Positions 6,377-14,897 are shown, counted from the first letter of the stretch. The stretch: DNA of 25,335 nucleotides from Eubacterium sp. (GCA_029050995.1 JAIDLO010000090.1:1-25335); one strand, 5' to 3'. Notes: generated by a model from the sequence alone, not told the origin. A program made the numbers and translations.

Positions 6377-9300
6377 TGCGTTTATTTAAAGATTATTTTG
6401 GCGATTATGTGAATGCTTATCAGCTGTCCAGCTTGGGCGACGGCGTAATCGACCGTTTAACGATAAAAAAAGAAGCAAGGGAAGTTTTACTTTCCATTAC
6501 ACTTCCCGAGCTTGTGCCGTATTCGGAAATTGTAACAGCGGAAAATGATATCAAGGGTGTTATGCAGCTTAAAAAGGTTACAATTAAGCCGAGATATCTG
6601 AGCGATTTATTTGAGCTTCAGTATTTTTCATCTATTATTGATTATGTTAAAAGAAGAAATCCTGCGGCAAACGGTTTCTTTGATGATGCTGATGTTTCGC
6701 TTGATACAGGTGTTCTTCATATTTCACTTAAAAAAGGCGGTCGCGAGCTTCTGTTAAGTCAAGGCGTAGACAAGGATATCGAAAATGCTTTTCTTGAAAT
6801 GTTCGGTATGTCTGTTAAAGCCGAAATGAAAGAAACGGAAAGCTATGATGTTGAAAAGGCTGCGAAAGCGGCTGCTGCTGAAAAGAAAGCAAAAGAAGAG
6901 GAAATCAAAAAAGAAGAAGTTAAAAATATCAGGCATACGCTTCTTGGCGATTTGCCGATTTACATAGATACTGCAAAAACAATTCATGGCAAGGGCATAA
7001 AGGAAAAGCCAATGCCAATCAACGAGCTTGCTTATGATACAGGCGTGGCAACTGTTTGGGGCGATATCCTGAATGTTGAGCTGAAAGATACAAAAAGAGG
7101 TTATTATAAAATCTTAACCTTTGATATAACAGACTATACATCCTCTGTATCCATTAAGGTTTTTGATACGAAGGATGTTGTAGAAGCGGTTGCTGCAAAG
7201 ATTGCAGATGCAAAAACGCTTATGGTCAGAGGTAAGTATCAGGAAGACAGCTTTTCGGGTAAATATATGATTACACCCGATAGTATCCAGACTGTTCTGA
7301 AAGCTGAAAAGGAAGATACTGCAGAGGAGAAAAGAGTAGAGCTTCATCTGCATACCTCTCTTTCTGAAATGGATGGTATTACTGCGCCTAAGGCGCTTAT
7401 AAACAGAGCAATTCAATGGGGGCATAAAGCCATTGCCGTAACAGATCACGGCGTTGTACAAGCCTTGCCCGAAGCCTATAATACCGCAAAGGGTAAAATT
7501 AAGCTCATCCTTGGTATGGAAGGCTATTTGGTTGATGATGAAAAATATCCGAATTTTATGGAGCTTAAAAATAATCAGTTTAAGCGTCATCATATTATTC
7601 TGCTTGTAAAAGAGGATACCTCTCTTGATGAAAGTATTCCGAAAGAAGAAAGAAAATACGGCAGAAAAAATCTTTATGAGCTTATTTCTCATTCCAATAT
7701 TAAAACCTATAAAACCCGCCCGCTTATTCCGAAATCAATGCTTGCGCAGAAGCGGGACGGCTTGATTATCGGTTCTGCCTGCGAACAGGGAGAATTGTAT
7801 CAGGCTATTCTTCGTGAAGAGCCTGAAGAAGAGCTTGAACGCATTGCATCATTTTATGATTATCTTGAAATCCAGCCAAATGGAAATAACGCTTTTATGC
7901 TGCGTACAAGCAATCAGGAATATATAACCAATAAAAAAGGCGAAGAAAAGAAAAATCTTCATTGGAAAGTCAATACAGAAGAAGATTTAATCAATATCAA
8001 TAAAAAAATTATTGCCCTTGCAGATAAGCTCGGAAAGCTTACTGTTGCAACGGGGGATGTTCATTTCCTTGATGAAAAGGATGCAAAATTCCGCGCAATC
8101 ATTATGGCTTCCAAAGGCTTTGATGATGCGGATGAGCAGGCTCCATTGTATTTCAAAACTACGGATGAAATGCTTGCTGATTTTGCCTGGGCAGGGGAAA
8201 GAGCAAAGGAATTTGTTGTTGATAATCCAAATAAAATTGCGGATATGGTTATGGATAATATTCCGCCGATTCCGCCCGGAACATTCCAGCCACATATTGA
8301 CGGTGCAAACGAAGAGTTAACCGAAAAGTGCTGGTCTATGGCAAAGGAATTATACGGCGATCCTGTTCCCGAATATGTTGCTCAAAGATTACAGCGTGAG
8401 CTTGATTCTATTATCGGTCACGGCTTCGGTGTGCTTTATGTTATTGCAAAGCGTCTTGTTGAGGAAAGTGAACGAAACGGCTATCTTGTTGGCTCGCGAG
8501 GTTCTGTTGGTTCTTCTCTTGCTGCGCATTTCGGCGGTATATCAGAGGTTAATCCGCTTGCTCCGCATTATTATTGTAAAAATTGCAAACATAGTGAATT
8601 CTTCCTGCATGGCGAATATGGCTCAGGCTTTGATTTGCCACCTAAAAACTGCCCTGAATGCGGAACACCTATGAAGCGTGACGGCCACGAAATCCCGTTT
8701 GAAACCTTCCTTGGCTTTGACGGCGATAAAGAGCCTGATATCGACCTTAACTTTTCAGGAGAATATCAGTCCCGCTCACATAGATATACCGAAGAGCTTT
8801 TCGGTAAGGAATATGTGTTTAAAGCCGGAACAATGGCAACGGTTGCCGATAAAACAGCATACGGCTATGTTATGAAATATCTTGATGAGCGTAATATTAT
8901 CGGTACACCAAGAGCCGAAATAGACCGTTTAACAGTCGGCTGTACAGGTATTAAACGAACAACAGGTCAGCACCCCGGCGGTATGGTTGTTGTTCCCGAT
9001 AAATATACGGTTGAAGATTTTACCCCGATTCAGTATCCGTCAAACGATGCTTCAAAGGGAACTTATACAACGCATTTTGACTTTAAGAATTCTCTTCATG
9101 ATACGCTTCTTAAGCTTGATGAGCTTGGACACGATAATCCTACGCTTTATAAGTATCTTGAGGATTCAACGGGTATTCCCGTTATGGATGTTGATTTGGC
9201 TGATCCGAATTTGTACAAACTGATTACATCAACAGAACCAATCGGCGTTTCGCCTGAGGATATCGGCTGTAATACAGGTACATTGGCTATTCCTGAAATG

Positions 9301-10218
9301 GGTACGCCGTTTGTTATCGGTATGCTTGAAGAGGCACAGCCGAAAACCTTTGCCGATTTGCTTCAGATTTCAGGTCTTTCTCACGGTACGGATGTATGGC
9401 TCGGCAATGCGCAGGAGCTTATTCAGAATGGTACATGCACGATTTCCGAGGTTATCGGATGCCGTGATGATATTATGACGCATCTGATCCATGTAGCAGA
9501 GGATTATGAAAAGCGTACAGGCGAACAATCTCCGCTTTCAAAAAAGGATTGCTTTAAGATTATGGAATATACCCGTAAGGGTAAAGCGCCGAAAGAGCTT
9601 CCGCCTTATGAAGAAGCTATGAAAACAATCGGTGTTGAGCAATGGTATATTGATTCCTGCTATAAAATCAAATACATGTTCCCTAAGGCGCATGCTGCTG
9701 CTTATGTTATTGCGGCGCTTCGTCTTGCGTGGTATAAAATTTATTATCCGATTCATTTCTATGCTGCTTATTTTACAGTTCGTGGCGGAGATTTGGATGC
9801 TGTTTCTGCTGTTGCAGGAAAAGCTGCCGTTAAGGCAAAAATGAATGAGTATAGCAATAAAAAGAAAAACAACGAGCCGATTACGGCAAAAGAGGAATCT
9901 ACCTATGTTGTGAATCAGATTGTTATTGAAATGCTTGCAAGGGGAATCGAATTCCTGCCTGTTGATTTGTATAAATCGGATTGGCGCGTTTACCAGATTG
10001 AAGATGGTAAAATAAGATTGCCGTTTTCTGCGATTTCAGGTGTCGGCGAAAATGCTGCGAAATCTATTTATGATTCTGTTCGCGATGGGGACGGAGAATT
10101 CATTTCGTGTGATGATTTAATGGCAAGAGCGCATATCGGTTCAAGTGTTGTTGAATCATTGCGTGAATGCGGCACGCTTGGTAATTTGCCGGAGAGCAAT
10201 CAAATTTCTTTATTTTAA
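6376..10218 (+). CDS. polC: DNA polymerase III alpha subunit PolC, lacking the inserted proofreading exonuclease
   Basis: PolC is the replicative polymerase of Firmicutes. Domains in order: N-terminal domain, charged linker (about 160-190), OB fold (about 215-310), PHP domain (about 320-565), then the polymerase. The latter has a C4 zinc module (C734, C737, C759, C762), catalytic Asp788 and Asp790 in PDIDLNFSGEYQ, and Asp915 in KLDELGHD. The protein ends in QISLF, a beta-clamp-binding motif. At 1280 residues it is about 150 shorter than B. subtilis PolC. The gap is where the DEDD exonuclease (VVFDVETTG and onward) normally sits: VDD at 386-388 is joined to KRHHIILLV at 403 by about 14 residues. 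The PHP metal ligands all seem present (H324, H326, D333, H358, E382, H405, C469, D561, H563). A short extra stretch lies near 1040-1055. Frame and codon use are intact, so this is no assembly error in frame. Confidence 0.95.
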   Translation: MRLFKDYFGDYVNAYQLSSLGDGVIDRLTIKKEAREVLLSITLPELVPYSEIVTAENDIKGVMQLKKVTIKPRYLSDLFELQYFSSIIDYVKRRNPAANGFFDDADVSLDTGVLHISLKKGGRELLLSQGVDKDIENAFLEMFGMSVKAEMKETESYDVEKAAKAAAAEKKAKEEEIKKEEVKNIRHTLLGDLPIYIDTAKTIHGKGIKEKPMPINELAYDTGVATVWGDILNVELKDTKRGYYKILTFDITDYTSSVSIKVFDTKDVVEAVAAKIADAKTLMVRGKYQEDSFSGKYMITPDSIQTVLKAEKEDTAEEKRVELHLHTSLSEMDGITAPKALINRAIQWGHKAIAVTDHGVVQALPEAYNTAKGKIKLILGMEGYLVDDEKYPNFMELKNNQFKRHHIILLVKEDTSLDESIPKEERKYGRKNLYELISHSNIKTYKTRPLIPKSMLAQKRDGLIIGSACEQGELYQAILREEPEEELERIASFYDYLEIQPNGNNAFMLRTSNQEYITNKKGEEKKNLHWKVNTEEDLININKKIIALADKLGKLTVATGDVHFLDEKDAKFRAIIMASKGFDDADEQAPLYFKTTDEMLADFAWAGERAKEFVVDNPNKIADMVMDNIPPIPPGTFQPHIDGANEELTEKCWSMAKELYGDPVPEYVAQRLQRELDSIIGHGFGVLYVIAKRLVEESERNGYLVGSRGSVGSSLAAHFGGISEVNPLAPHYYCKNCKHSEFFLHGEYGSGFDLPPKNCPECGTPMKRDGHEIPFETFLGFDGDKEPDIDLNFSGEYQSRSHRYTEELFGKEYVFKAGTMATVADKTAYGYVMKYLDERNIIGTPRAEIDRLTVGCTGIKRTTGQHPGGMVVVPDKYTVEDFTPIQYPSNDASKGTYTTHFDFKNSLHDTLLKLDELGHDNPTLYKYLEDSTGIPVMDVDLADPNLYKLITSTEPIGVSPEDIGCNTGTLAIPEMGTPFVIGMLEEAQPKTFADLLQISGLSHGTDVWLGNAQELIQNGTCTISEVIGCRDDIMTHLIHVAEDYEKRTGEQSPLSKKDCFKIMEYTRKGKAPKELPPYEEAMKTIGVEQWYIDSCYKIKYMFPKAHAAAYVIAALRLAWYKIYYPIHFYAAYFTVRGGDLDAVSAVAGKAAVKAKMNEYSNKKKNNEPITAKEESTYVVNQIVIEMLARGIEFLPVDLYKSDWRVYQIEDGKIRLPFSAISGVGENAAKSIYDSVRDGDGEFISCDDLMARAHIGSSVVESLRECGTLGNLPESNQISLF

Positions 10219-10228
10219 TATATAATAG

Positions 10229-10257
10229 TTGACATTGCTGTTTTAATGTGTTAGCAT
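10229..10257 (+). promoter_or_regulatory. Promoter of the hisZG-to-hemZ operon
   Basis: TTGACA (10229-10234) is a perfect sigma-A -35 box. A 17-base spacer leads to TAGCAT (10252-10257, four of six to TATAAT). The predicted start point is near 10264, giving a leader of about 37 bases, too short for a T-box or leader-peptide attenuator. No intrinsic terminator separates it from polC, so some read-through from the first operon is possible. Confidence 0.7.
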
Positions 10258-10280
10258 ATTACCACATTAGCACACTAAAG
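10244..10280 (+). promoter_or_regulatory. Putative operator over the his promoter
   Basis: Two direct copies of TTAGCA (10251-10256 and 10267-10272) lie 16 bases apart, and TAATGTG (10244-10250) is an exact inverted match of CACATTA (10263-10269). These elements cover the -10 box and the predicted start point, where a repressor would block transcription. Histidine genes of Clostridia are reported to be controlled by TrpR-like (YerC/HisR) repressors; that this is such a site is inference. Confidence 0.45.
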
Positions 10281-10300
10281 TGAAGTCAAGGAGATATACT

Positions 10301-11914
10301 ATGAAAAGATATTCAAATATAACACCGGAGGGTAGCCGTGATTTTCTGTTTGATGAATGTGACGACAGAAAGAATGTTGAAGCAACGCTTTCTGCCCTTT
10401 ATAAAGAAAATGCATACCGCAAGGTTATAACGCCTGCTATTGAATTTTTTGATGTATTTACAAATGGAAATGCCGCTATTGAAGCGGATGATATGTATAA
10501 ATTAACGGATAATAACGGCAGAACAACTGTGCTTCGTCCGGATAATACAATGCCGATTGCTCGCCTTGTTGCAACAAGACTTAAGGAGGCAGATTTCCCT
10601 GTAAGGCTTTATTATAATCAGAATGTTTTTGTTAAGAATAAAGTGCTTGCAGGCACAACGGATGAAATCCCGCAAAGCGGAATTGAATTTATCGGCGACG
10701 GCTCTCTTGAAGCTGATATAGAGGTTATCTCTATGGCTGTTGAGGCGCTTAAAAGATCTGACCTTAATTCTTTCAAAATTGAAATCGGTCATGCAGGCTT
10801 TTTCAATGCTGTGCTGGATAAAATGAATTTGAGCGCTTCTAAGAAATCTCAAATCTGCAAGCTGATTGAGGGCAAGAATTATGCCGCTCTCGGCGATATG
10901 CTTGATAAAATCGGCAATACTGCCGAAACAGAAGTGCTCCATAAACTGCCTCGTCTTTTCGGCGGAACAGAAGTGCTTGATGAAGCGAAAAAGCTTTATC
11001 AAAGTCAGAATTCCGATAAGGCGCTTGATTATCTTAAAACACTTTTGGACAAGCTTGAAGAAATGGGTATCGCAGACAGCGTGATGATTGATTTAGGTCT
11101 TGTTAACCGTTCTAATTATTATACAGGTGTTATTTTCAGAGGCTATGCAGAAGGCTCGGGTGCAACGATTCTTTCAGGCGGAAGATATGATAATCTGATT
11201 GCTGAATTCGGTTTGGATGTTCCCGCTATCGGCTTTGGTGTTGATGTAAATGCGCTTTGTGATGCAAAGAATGAAATCATCAATGTTGAAAGACCAATCC
11301 GAATTGCATTAACAAAAGGCAGACTTGAAAAGTCCTCCGTCAGCCTTTTCCAGAAAATGGGGCTTGATACTGCCGAGCTTGAAAATAAGGGCAGAAGATT
11401 AATTCTTCCTGTTGATAAATATGAGGCTGTTCTTTCAAAAGCGCCTGATGTTATTACATATGTTGAACACGGCGTATGTGATATCGGTGTTGTTGGTAAG
11501 GATACGATTGTTGAACACGGCAGCTCCTTCTATGAGGTTATGGATTTAAACCTCGGTAAGTGCCGTTTTGCGCTTGCCTGCCCGAAGGATACAGATTTCT
11601 TCAGCGGCTATAAAAGAAAAACAGTTGCATCAAAATATCCAAAGGTTGCAAGAGATTTCTTCAAATCAAAGGGTATGGATGTTGATATTATTAAAATTGA
11701 AGGCAGTGTTGAGCTTGCTCCGCTTCTTGGATTGGCAGACGGCATTGTTGATATTGTTGAAACAGGCTCAACCTTAAAGGAAAACGGACTTGAGGTTGTT
11801 GAGGAAATCTTCCCGATTTCCGCAAGAGTTATTGTTAATATGGCTTCTATGAAGCTTCGTAAAGATGAAATTGAAGCATTTCTTGCCGGTATGGAACAGG
11901 CAAGTAAAGCGTGA
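10301..11914 (+). CDS. hisZG: HisZ-HisG fusion: ATP phosphoribosyltransferase with its regulatory subunit in one chain
   Basis: HisG joins ATP and PRPP in the first step of histidine synthesis; short-form HisG needs HisZ, a histidyl-tRNA-synthetase paralogue, for activity and feedback. Here both are in one 537-residue protein. Residues 1 to about 328 are HisZ: NITPEGSRDFLFDE at the N-terminus, a class-II motif-2-like RPDNTMPIARLVATR at 79-93, and SGGRYDNL near 293-299. The part from 331 is short-form HisG: RIALTKGRLEKS, TYVEHGVCDIGVVGKD, and the PRPP-binding DIVETGSTLKENGL. The HisZ part ends just after its catalytic-like domain, without a C-terminal anticodon-domain remnant. The start ATG at 10301 has AAGGAGA eight bases upstream; an in-frame GTG at 10280 lacks a site. 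hisD follows after eight bases. Confidence 0.93.
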   Translation: MKRYSNITPEGSRDFLFDECDDRKNVEATLSALYKENAYRKVITPAIEFFDVFTNGNAAIEADDMYKLTDNNGRTTVLRPDNTMPIARLVATRLKEADFPVRLYYNQNVFVKNKVLAGTTDEIPQSGIEFIGDGSLEADIEVISMAVEALKRSDLNSFKIEIGHAGFFNAVLDKMNLSASKKSQICKLIEGKNYAALGDMLDKIGNTAETEVLHKLPRLFGGTEVLDEAKKLYQSQNSDKALDYLKTLLDKLEEMGIADSVMIDLGLVNRSNYYTGVIFRGYAEGSGATILSGGRYDNLIAEFGLDVPAIGFGVDVNALCDAKNEIINVERPIRIALTKGRLEKSSVSLFQKMGLDTAELENKGRRLILPVDKYEAVLSKAPDVITYVEHGVCDIGVVGKDTIVEHGSSFYEVMDLNLGKCRFALACPKDTDFFSGYKRKTVASKYPKVARDFFKSKGMDVDIIKIEGSVELAPLLGLADGIVDIVETGSTLKENGLEVVEEIFPISARVIVNMASMKLRKDEIEAFLAGMEQASKA

Positions 11915-11922
11915 GGTGGATT

Positions 11923-13209
11923 ATGAAAATTACAAAAGCAAATGGTAAAAGCGAATATGCGCTTATTGAAAATCTGAAAAAAAGAAGCGGCGAAACGGAT
12001 CAGAAAATCGTTGATATCGTTACTTCGATTATTAAAGGCGTAAAAGAAGGCGGCGATATTGCTGTTCGTGAATATACCGTAAGATTTGACGGTGCTGTGC
12101 CTAAAAAAACAGTTATTGAAAAGGATGAGCTTGCAGGATATCTTGATTTGGTTGATGAAGATTTCAAGAAGGCTATTATTGATGCAAAGAATAATATTTA
12201 TGATTTTCATCAGCGTCAGGCGCAGCAAAGTTGGCTTACAACGAAGGAAAACGGCGTAATTATGGGTCAGCGTGTTCGCGGGCTTCATAGAGTCGGTATC
12301 TATGTTCCGGGCGGTACAGCTGCTTATCCAAGCTCCGTTTTAATGAATGCGGTTCCTGCAAAAATTGCAGGTGTTAAAGAAATAATTATGGTAACGCCTC
12401 CGTCAAAGGATGGCACACCGAATCCGAATATTATGGCAGCGGCTGCTGTTGCAGGTGTTGATAAGGTATTCCTTTGCGGCGGTGCGCAGGCTGTTGCGGC
12501 GCTTGCTTACGGAACAGAGAAAATTCCAAAGGTTGATAAAATTGTCGGCCCCGGTAATATCTTTGTTGCAACTGCTAAAAAGCTTTTATACGGCGTTGTT
12601 GATATTGATATGGTTGCTGGTCCGTCTGAAATTCTTATTGTTGCAGATAAAACCGCAAAGCCGTCTTTCCTTGCTGCTGATTTAATGAGTCAGGCAGAGC
12701 ATGATAAAATGGCTTCTTCCATTCTTTTAACAACCTCTGAATCTCTTGCAAAGGCAACGGTTAAGGAAATTGAAAAGCAGATTAAATATCTTGAAAGACA
12801 AGAGATTATTGAGCAGTCACTTGAGGATTACGGCGAAATCATTGTTTGTGAAAATTTAAAACAGGCAATTGATTTTGCAAATGAGCTTGCACCGGAGCAT
12901 CTTGAGCTCTGCGTTGAAGAGCCTCTTAAATATATCGGTATGCTTGATAATGCAGGCTCTGTATTCCTTGGAAACTGGTCGCCTGAACCGCTTGGCGATT
13001 ATTTTGCAGGTCCGAATCATGTTCTTCCAACAAGCGGAACAGCAAGATTTTTCAGTCCGCTTTCTGTTGACAGCTTCGTAAAGAAATCCTCCTTTATTTA
13101 TTATACAGAGGATGAGCTTTCCAAGTCTAAGGATGAAATTATAAAGCTTGCTGATACAGAGGGCTTAACGGCTCATGCAAATTCAATCAAGGTTCGATTT
13201 GAAAAATGA
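11923..13209 (+). CDS. hisD: Histidinol dehydrogenase
   Basis: HisD oxidises L-histidinol to L-histidine in two NAD-dependent steps with a catalytic zinc. The 428-residue length matches the family (about 430). Clear blocks are VPGGTAAYPSSVLMNAVPAK, QAVAALAYGT, VGPGN, VAGPSEIL, the zinc-binding LMSQAEHD, NELAPEHLE, and GDYFAGPNHVLPTSGTARF; the last zinc histidine is probably in TAHANSIK near the C-terminus. The ATG at 11923 is chosen because GAGGTGG sits three bases before it; an in-frame GTG at 11911 overlaps the preceding stop. It ends in an ATGA overlap with the next gene, so the metallo-hydrolase is coupled to it in translation. Confidence 0.96.
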   Translation: MKITKANGKSEYALIENLKKRSGETDQKIVDIVTSIIKGVKEGGDIAVREYTVRFDGAVPKKTVIEKDELAGYLDLVDEDFKKAIIDAKNNIYDFHQRQAQQSWLTTKENGVIMGQRVRGLHRVGIYVPGGTAAYPSSVLMNAVPAKIAGVKEIIMVTPPSKDGTPNPNIMAAAAVAGVDKVFLCGGAQAVAALAYGTEKIPKVDKIVGPGNIFVATAKKLLYGVVDIDMVAGPSEILIVADKTAKPSFLAADLMSQAEHDKMASSILLTTSESLAKATVKEIEKQIKYLERQEIIEQSLEDYGEIIVCENLKQAIDFANELAPEHLELCVEEPLKYIGMLDNAGSVFLGNWSPEPLGDYFAGPNHVLPTSGTARFFSPLSVDSFVKKSSFIYYTEDELSKSKDEIIKLADTEGLTAHANSIKVRFEK

Positions 13210-14099
13210 GAAATAAAAAGCTGATAACAACTGTTGTAGCAGTTATTGTTTTTGCGTTGTTCGGCGGCGGATATTATTTTTCAACAGAAATCAATACATT
13301 TGAAACAGGCAAAAATCTTCAAACGGAAAATACAATTGTTGTAAATTTCCTGGATGTCGGGCAAGGGGATAGCGAATTTATCCAGCTTCCCGATGGCAAG
13401 TGTATGCTGATTGATGCTTCTGTTTCCAATGCTTCAGATACAATTATTAATTTCATTTCAGCTCTTGGCTACGATAAAATTGATTATCTTGTTGCAACGC
13501 ATCCGCATGCAGATCATATCGGCGGTATGAAAGTCGTAGTAGAGCATTTTGAGATCGGCGAAATTTATATGCCAAAGGTTTCAACAAATACAAAAACCTA
13601 TGAAAGCCTGCTTCTTGCAATTGCGGATAAAGGCTTGAGTATACATATGGCAAAGGCAGGAACTGTTGCAATTCAGAAAAGTGATTTATCTGCTGAATTT
13701 CTTGCTCCGATTAAAACAAACTATGATAATCTGAATAATTATTCGGCAGTTTTAAGGCTTCAATACGGAAACAATGTATTTCTGTTTATGGGTGATGCAG
13801 AGAATACTGTTGAAAAAGAAATCTTAAAGAATTCAACAAAAAATATCTTGAAAGCAGATGCTTTAAAGGTTGGTCATCACGGCAGTAAATCTGCTTCGGG
13901 CTTTGAATTTGTAAGTGCCGTGTCGCCAAAGGTTGCTGTTATTGAGGTTGGAAAAGATAATTCTTATCATCATCCGCATGATAAGGCAATCAATCATTTA
14001 ACAGAGATTGGTTCCAAGATTTTAAGAACAGATTTAAATGGAAATATAGCTGTTGTTTCTGATAAAACGGAGATTGCGGTTTACTGTGAAAAGGAATAA
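13206..14099 (+). CDS. Membrane-anchored ComEC/Rec2-like metallo-beta-lactamase-fold hydrolase
   Basis: The 297-residue protein has an N-terminal hydrophobic segment (about 7-24) after a positive MRNKK, so it is either anchored or exported with the catalytic domain outside. The metallo-beta-lactamase domain starts at NFLDVGQGDSEFIQLPDG and has the metal motif H99-P-H-A-D-H104. FMGDAEN supplies a later Asp, and VGHHGS plus a late HHPH segment follow. FLDVGQGD and KVGHHGSK are typical of the C-terminal domain of ComEC, which degrades one DNA strand in competence, but the ComEC channel is absent. Stand-alone versions may be extracellular nucleases or phosphodiesterases; the substrate is not known. 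It sits inside the his operon, ATGA-overlapped with hisD, and three bases before a DUF3006 gene. Confidence 0.85.
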   Translation: MRNKKLITTVVAVIVFALFGGGYYFSTEINTFETGKNLQTENTIVVNFLDVGQGDSEFIQLPDGKCMLIDASVSNASDTIINFISALGYDKIDYLVATHPHADHIGGMKVVVEHFEIGEIYMPKVSTNTKTYESLLLAIADKGLSIHMAKAGTVAIQKSDLSAEFLAPIKTNYDNLNNYSAVLRLQYGNNVFLFMGDAENTVEKEILKNSTKNILKADALKVGHHGSKSASGFEFVSAVSPKVAVIEVGKDNSYHHPHDKAINHLTEIGSKILRTDLNGNIAVVSDKTEIAVYCEKE

Positions 14100-14102
14100 T
14101 TT

Positions 14103-14306
14103 ATGAAAAAATTGATTGTAGATAGAATTGAAGCTGATTTTGCAGTTTGTGAAATTGAAGAGGGTAATTTTGCAGATATTCCGCTTAAAGCCTTGCCCGA
14201 TGGTGTTCACGAGGGCGATGTAATCAAAATTTCTGTTGATACAGAAGAAACAGAAAACAGAAAAAAGAATATAAACAAGCTTATGAATAGTCTTTTTACA
14301 GACTAA
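14103..14306 (+). CDS. DUF3006 family small protein
   Basis: The 67-residue product begins KKLIVDRIEADFAVCEIEEG and has a P-L-LPDGVHEGDVI core, which is the pattern of DUF3006 proteins; the fold is probably a small beta barrel. It has no cysteine pair, signal peptide or membrane segment. The function is not known. Genes of this family often follow a ComEC-like metallo-beta-lactamase gene, as here, so a role in supporting that hydrolase or controlling its synthesis is a fair guess. AAGGA at 14091-14095, within the end of the preceding gene, is its ribosome site. hisB starts 15 bases downstream. Confidence 0.8.
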   Translation: MKKLIVDRIEADFAVCEIEEGNFADIPLKALPDGVHEGDVIKISVDTEETENRKKNINKLMNSLFTD

Positions 14307-14321
14307 AACAGAGGTATAACT

Positions 14322-14897
14322 ATGAGAACTTCTACTATTGAAAGAAATACAAAAGAAACACAAATTAAAATTGAACTGAATCTTGACGGCGGAGCTGTTG
14401 AAATTTCAACAGGTATCGGCTTTTTTGACCATATGCTCAATGCTTTTGCTGTTCACGGTGGTTTTGGATTATGCGTTAAGGTAACAGGCGATTTAGAGGT
14501 TGATACACATCATACTGTTGAAGATACAGGTATTGCACTTGGCTTAGCATTTAAGGAAGCGCTTGGCGATATGGGTGGAATCAACAGATATGGTTCATTC
14601 TATATTCCTATGGATGAAAGCCTTGCAATGTGTGCGCTTGATATTTCAAATCGTCCGTTCCTTGTGTTCAATGCAGATTTTAATGAAGAACGCTGCGGCG
14701 AGTATGAAACCTGCTGTACGGAGGAATTCTTCCGTGCATTTGCAATGAATTCGGGCATCACGCTTCATCTTAATGTTATGTACGGCTCAAATTCTCATCA
14801 TGAAATTGAAGCCTTGTTTAAGGCACTTGCGCATGCATTAAAAATCGCTGTAACGCAGAATAATGGCGGTATTCTTTCAACAAAAGGAGTTTTATAA
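14322..14897 (+). CDS. hisB: Imidazoleglycerol-phosphate dehydratase
   Basis: HisB dehydrates imidazole glycerol phosphate to imidazole acetol phosphate with two Mn ions. At 191 residues it is the monofunctional dehydratase, without the phosphatase domain found in enteric HisB. The duplicated metal motifs are visible: DTHHTVEDTG with H63, H64, E67 and D68, and SNSHHEIEALFKALAHALK with H159, H160, E161 and possibly E163. The N-terminal half also has GIGFFDHML. CAGAGG precedes the ATG. The stop overlaps the hisA start by one base (TAATG). A histidinol-phosphate phosphatase is not encoded in the window. Confidence 0.97.
   Translation: MRTSTIERNTKETQIKIELNLDGGAVEISTGIGFFDHMLNAFAVHGGFGLCVKVTGDLEVDTHHTVEDTGIALGLAFKEALGDMGGINRYGSFYIPMDESLAMCALDISNRPFLVFNADFNEERCGEYETCCTEEFFRAFAMNSGITLHLNVMYGSNSHHEIEALFKALAHALKIAVTQNNGGILSTKGVL

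Noticed and set aside
7114..7692. 192-codon open frame on the minus strand
   Set aside because: It is the antisense of the polC PHP region, with no ribosome site and a composition of a shadow frame (many Ile, Phe, Cys, Asn).
10280..10300. Upstream in-frame GTG start for hisZG adding seven residues
   Set aside because: No ribosome site precedes it, it overlaps the putative operator, and AAGGAGA is perfectly placed for the ATG at 10301.
10219..10300. T-box or histidine leader-peptide attenuator before hisZG
   Set aside because: The predicted leader is only about 37 bases, with no T-box sequence, no run of His codons and no terminator hairpin.
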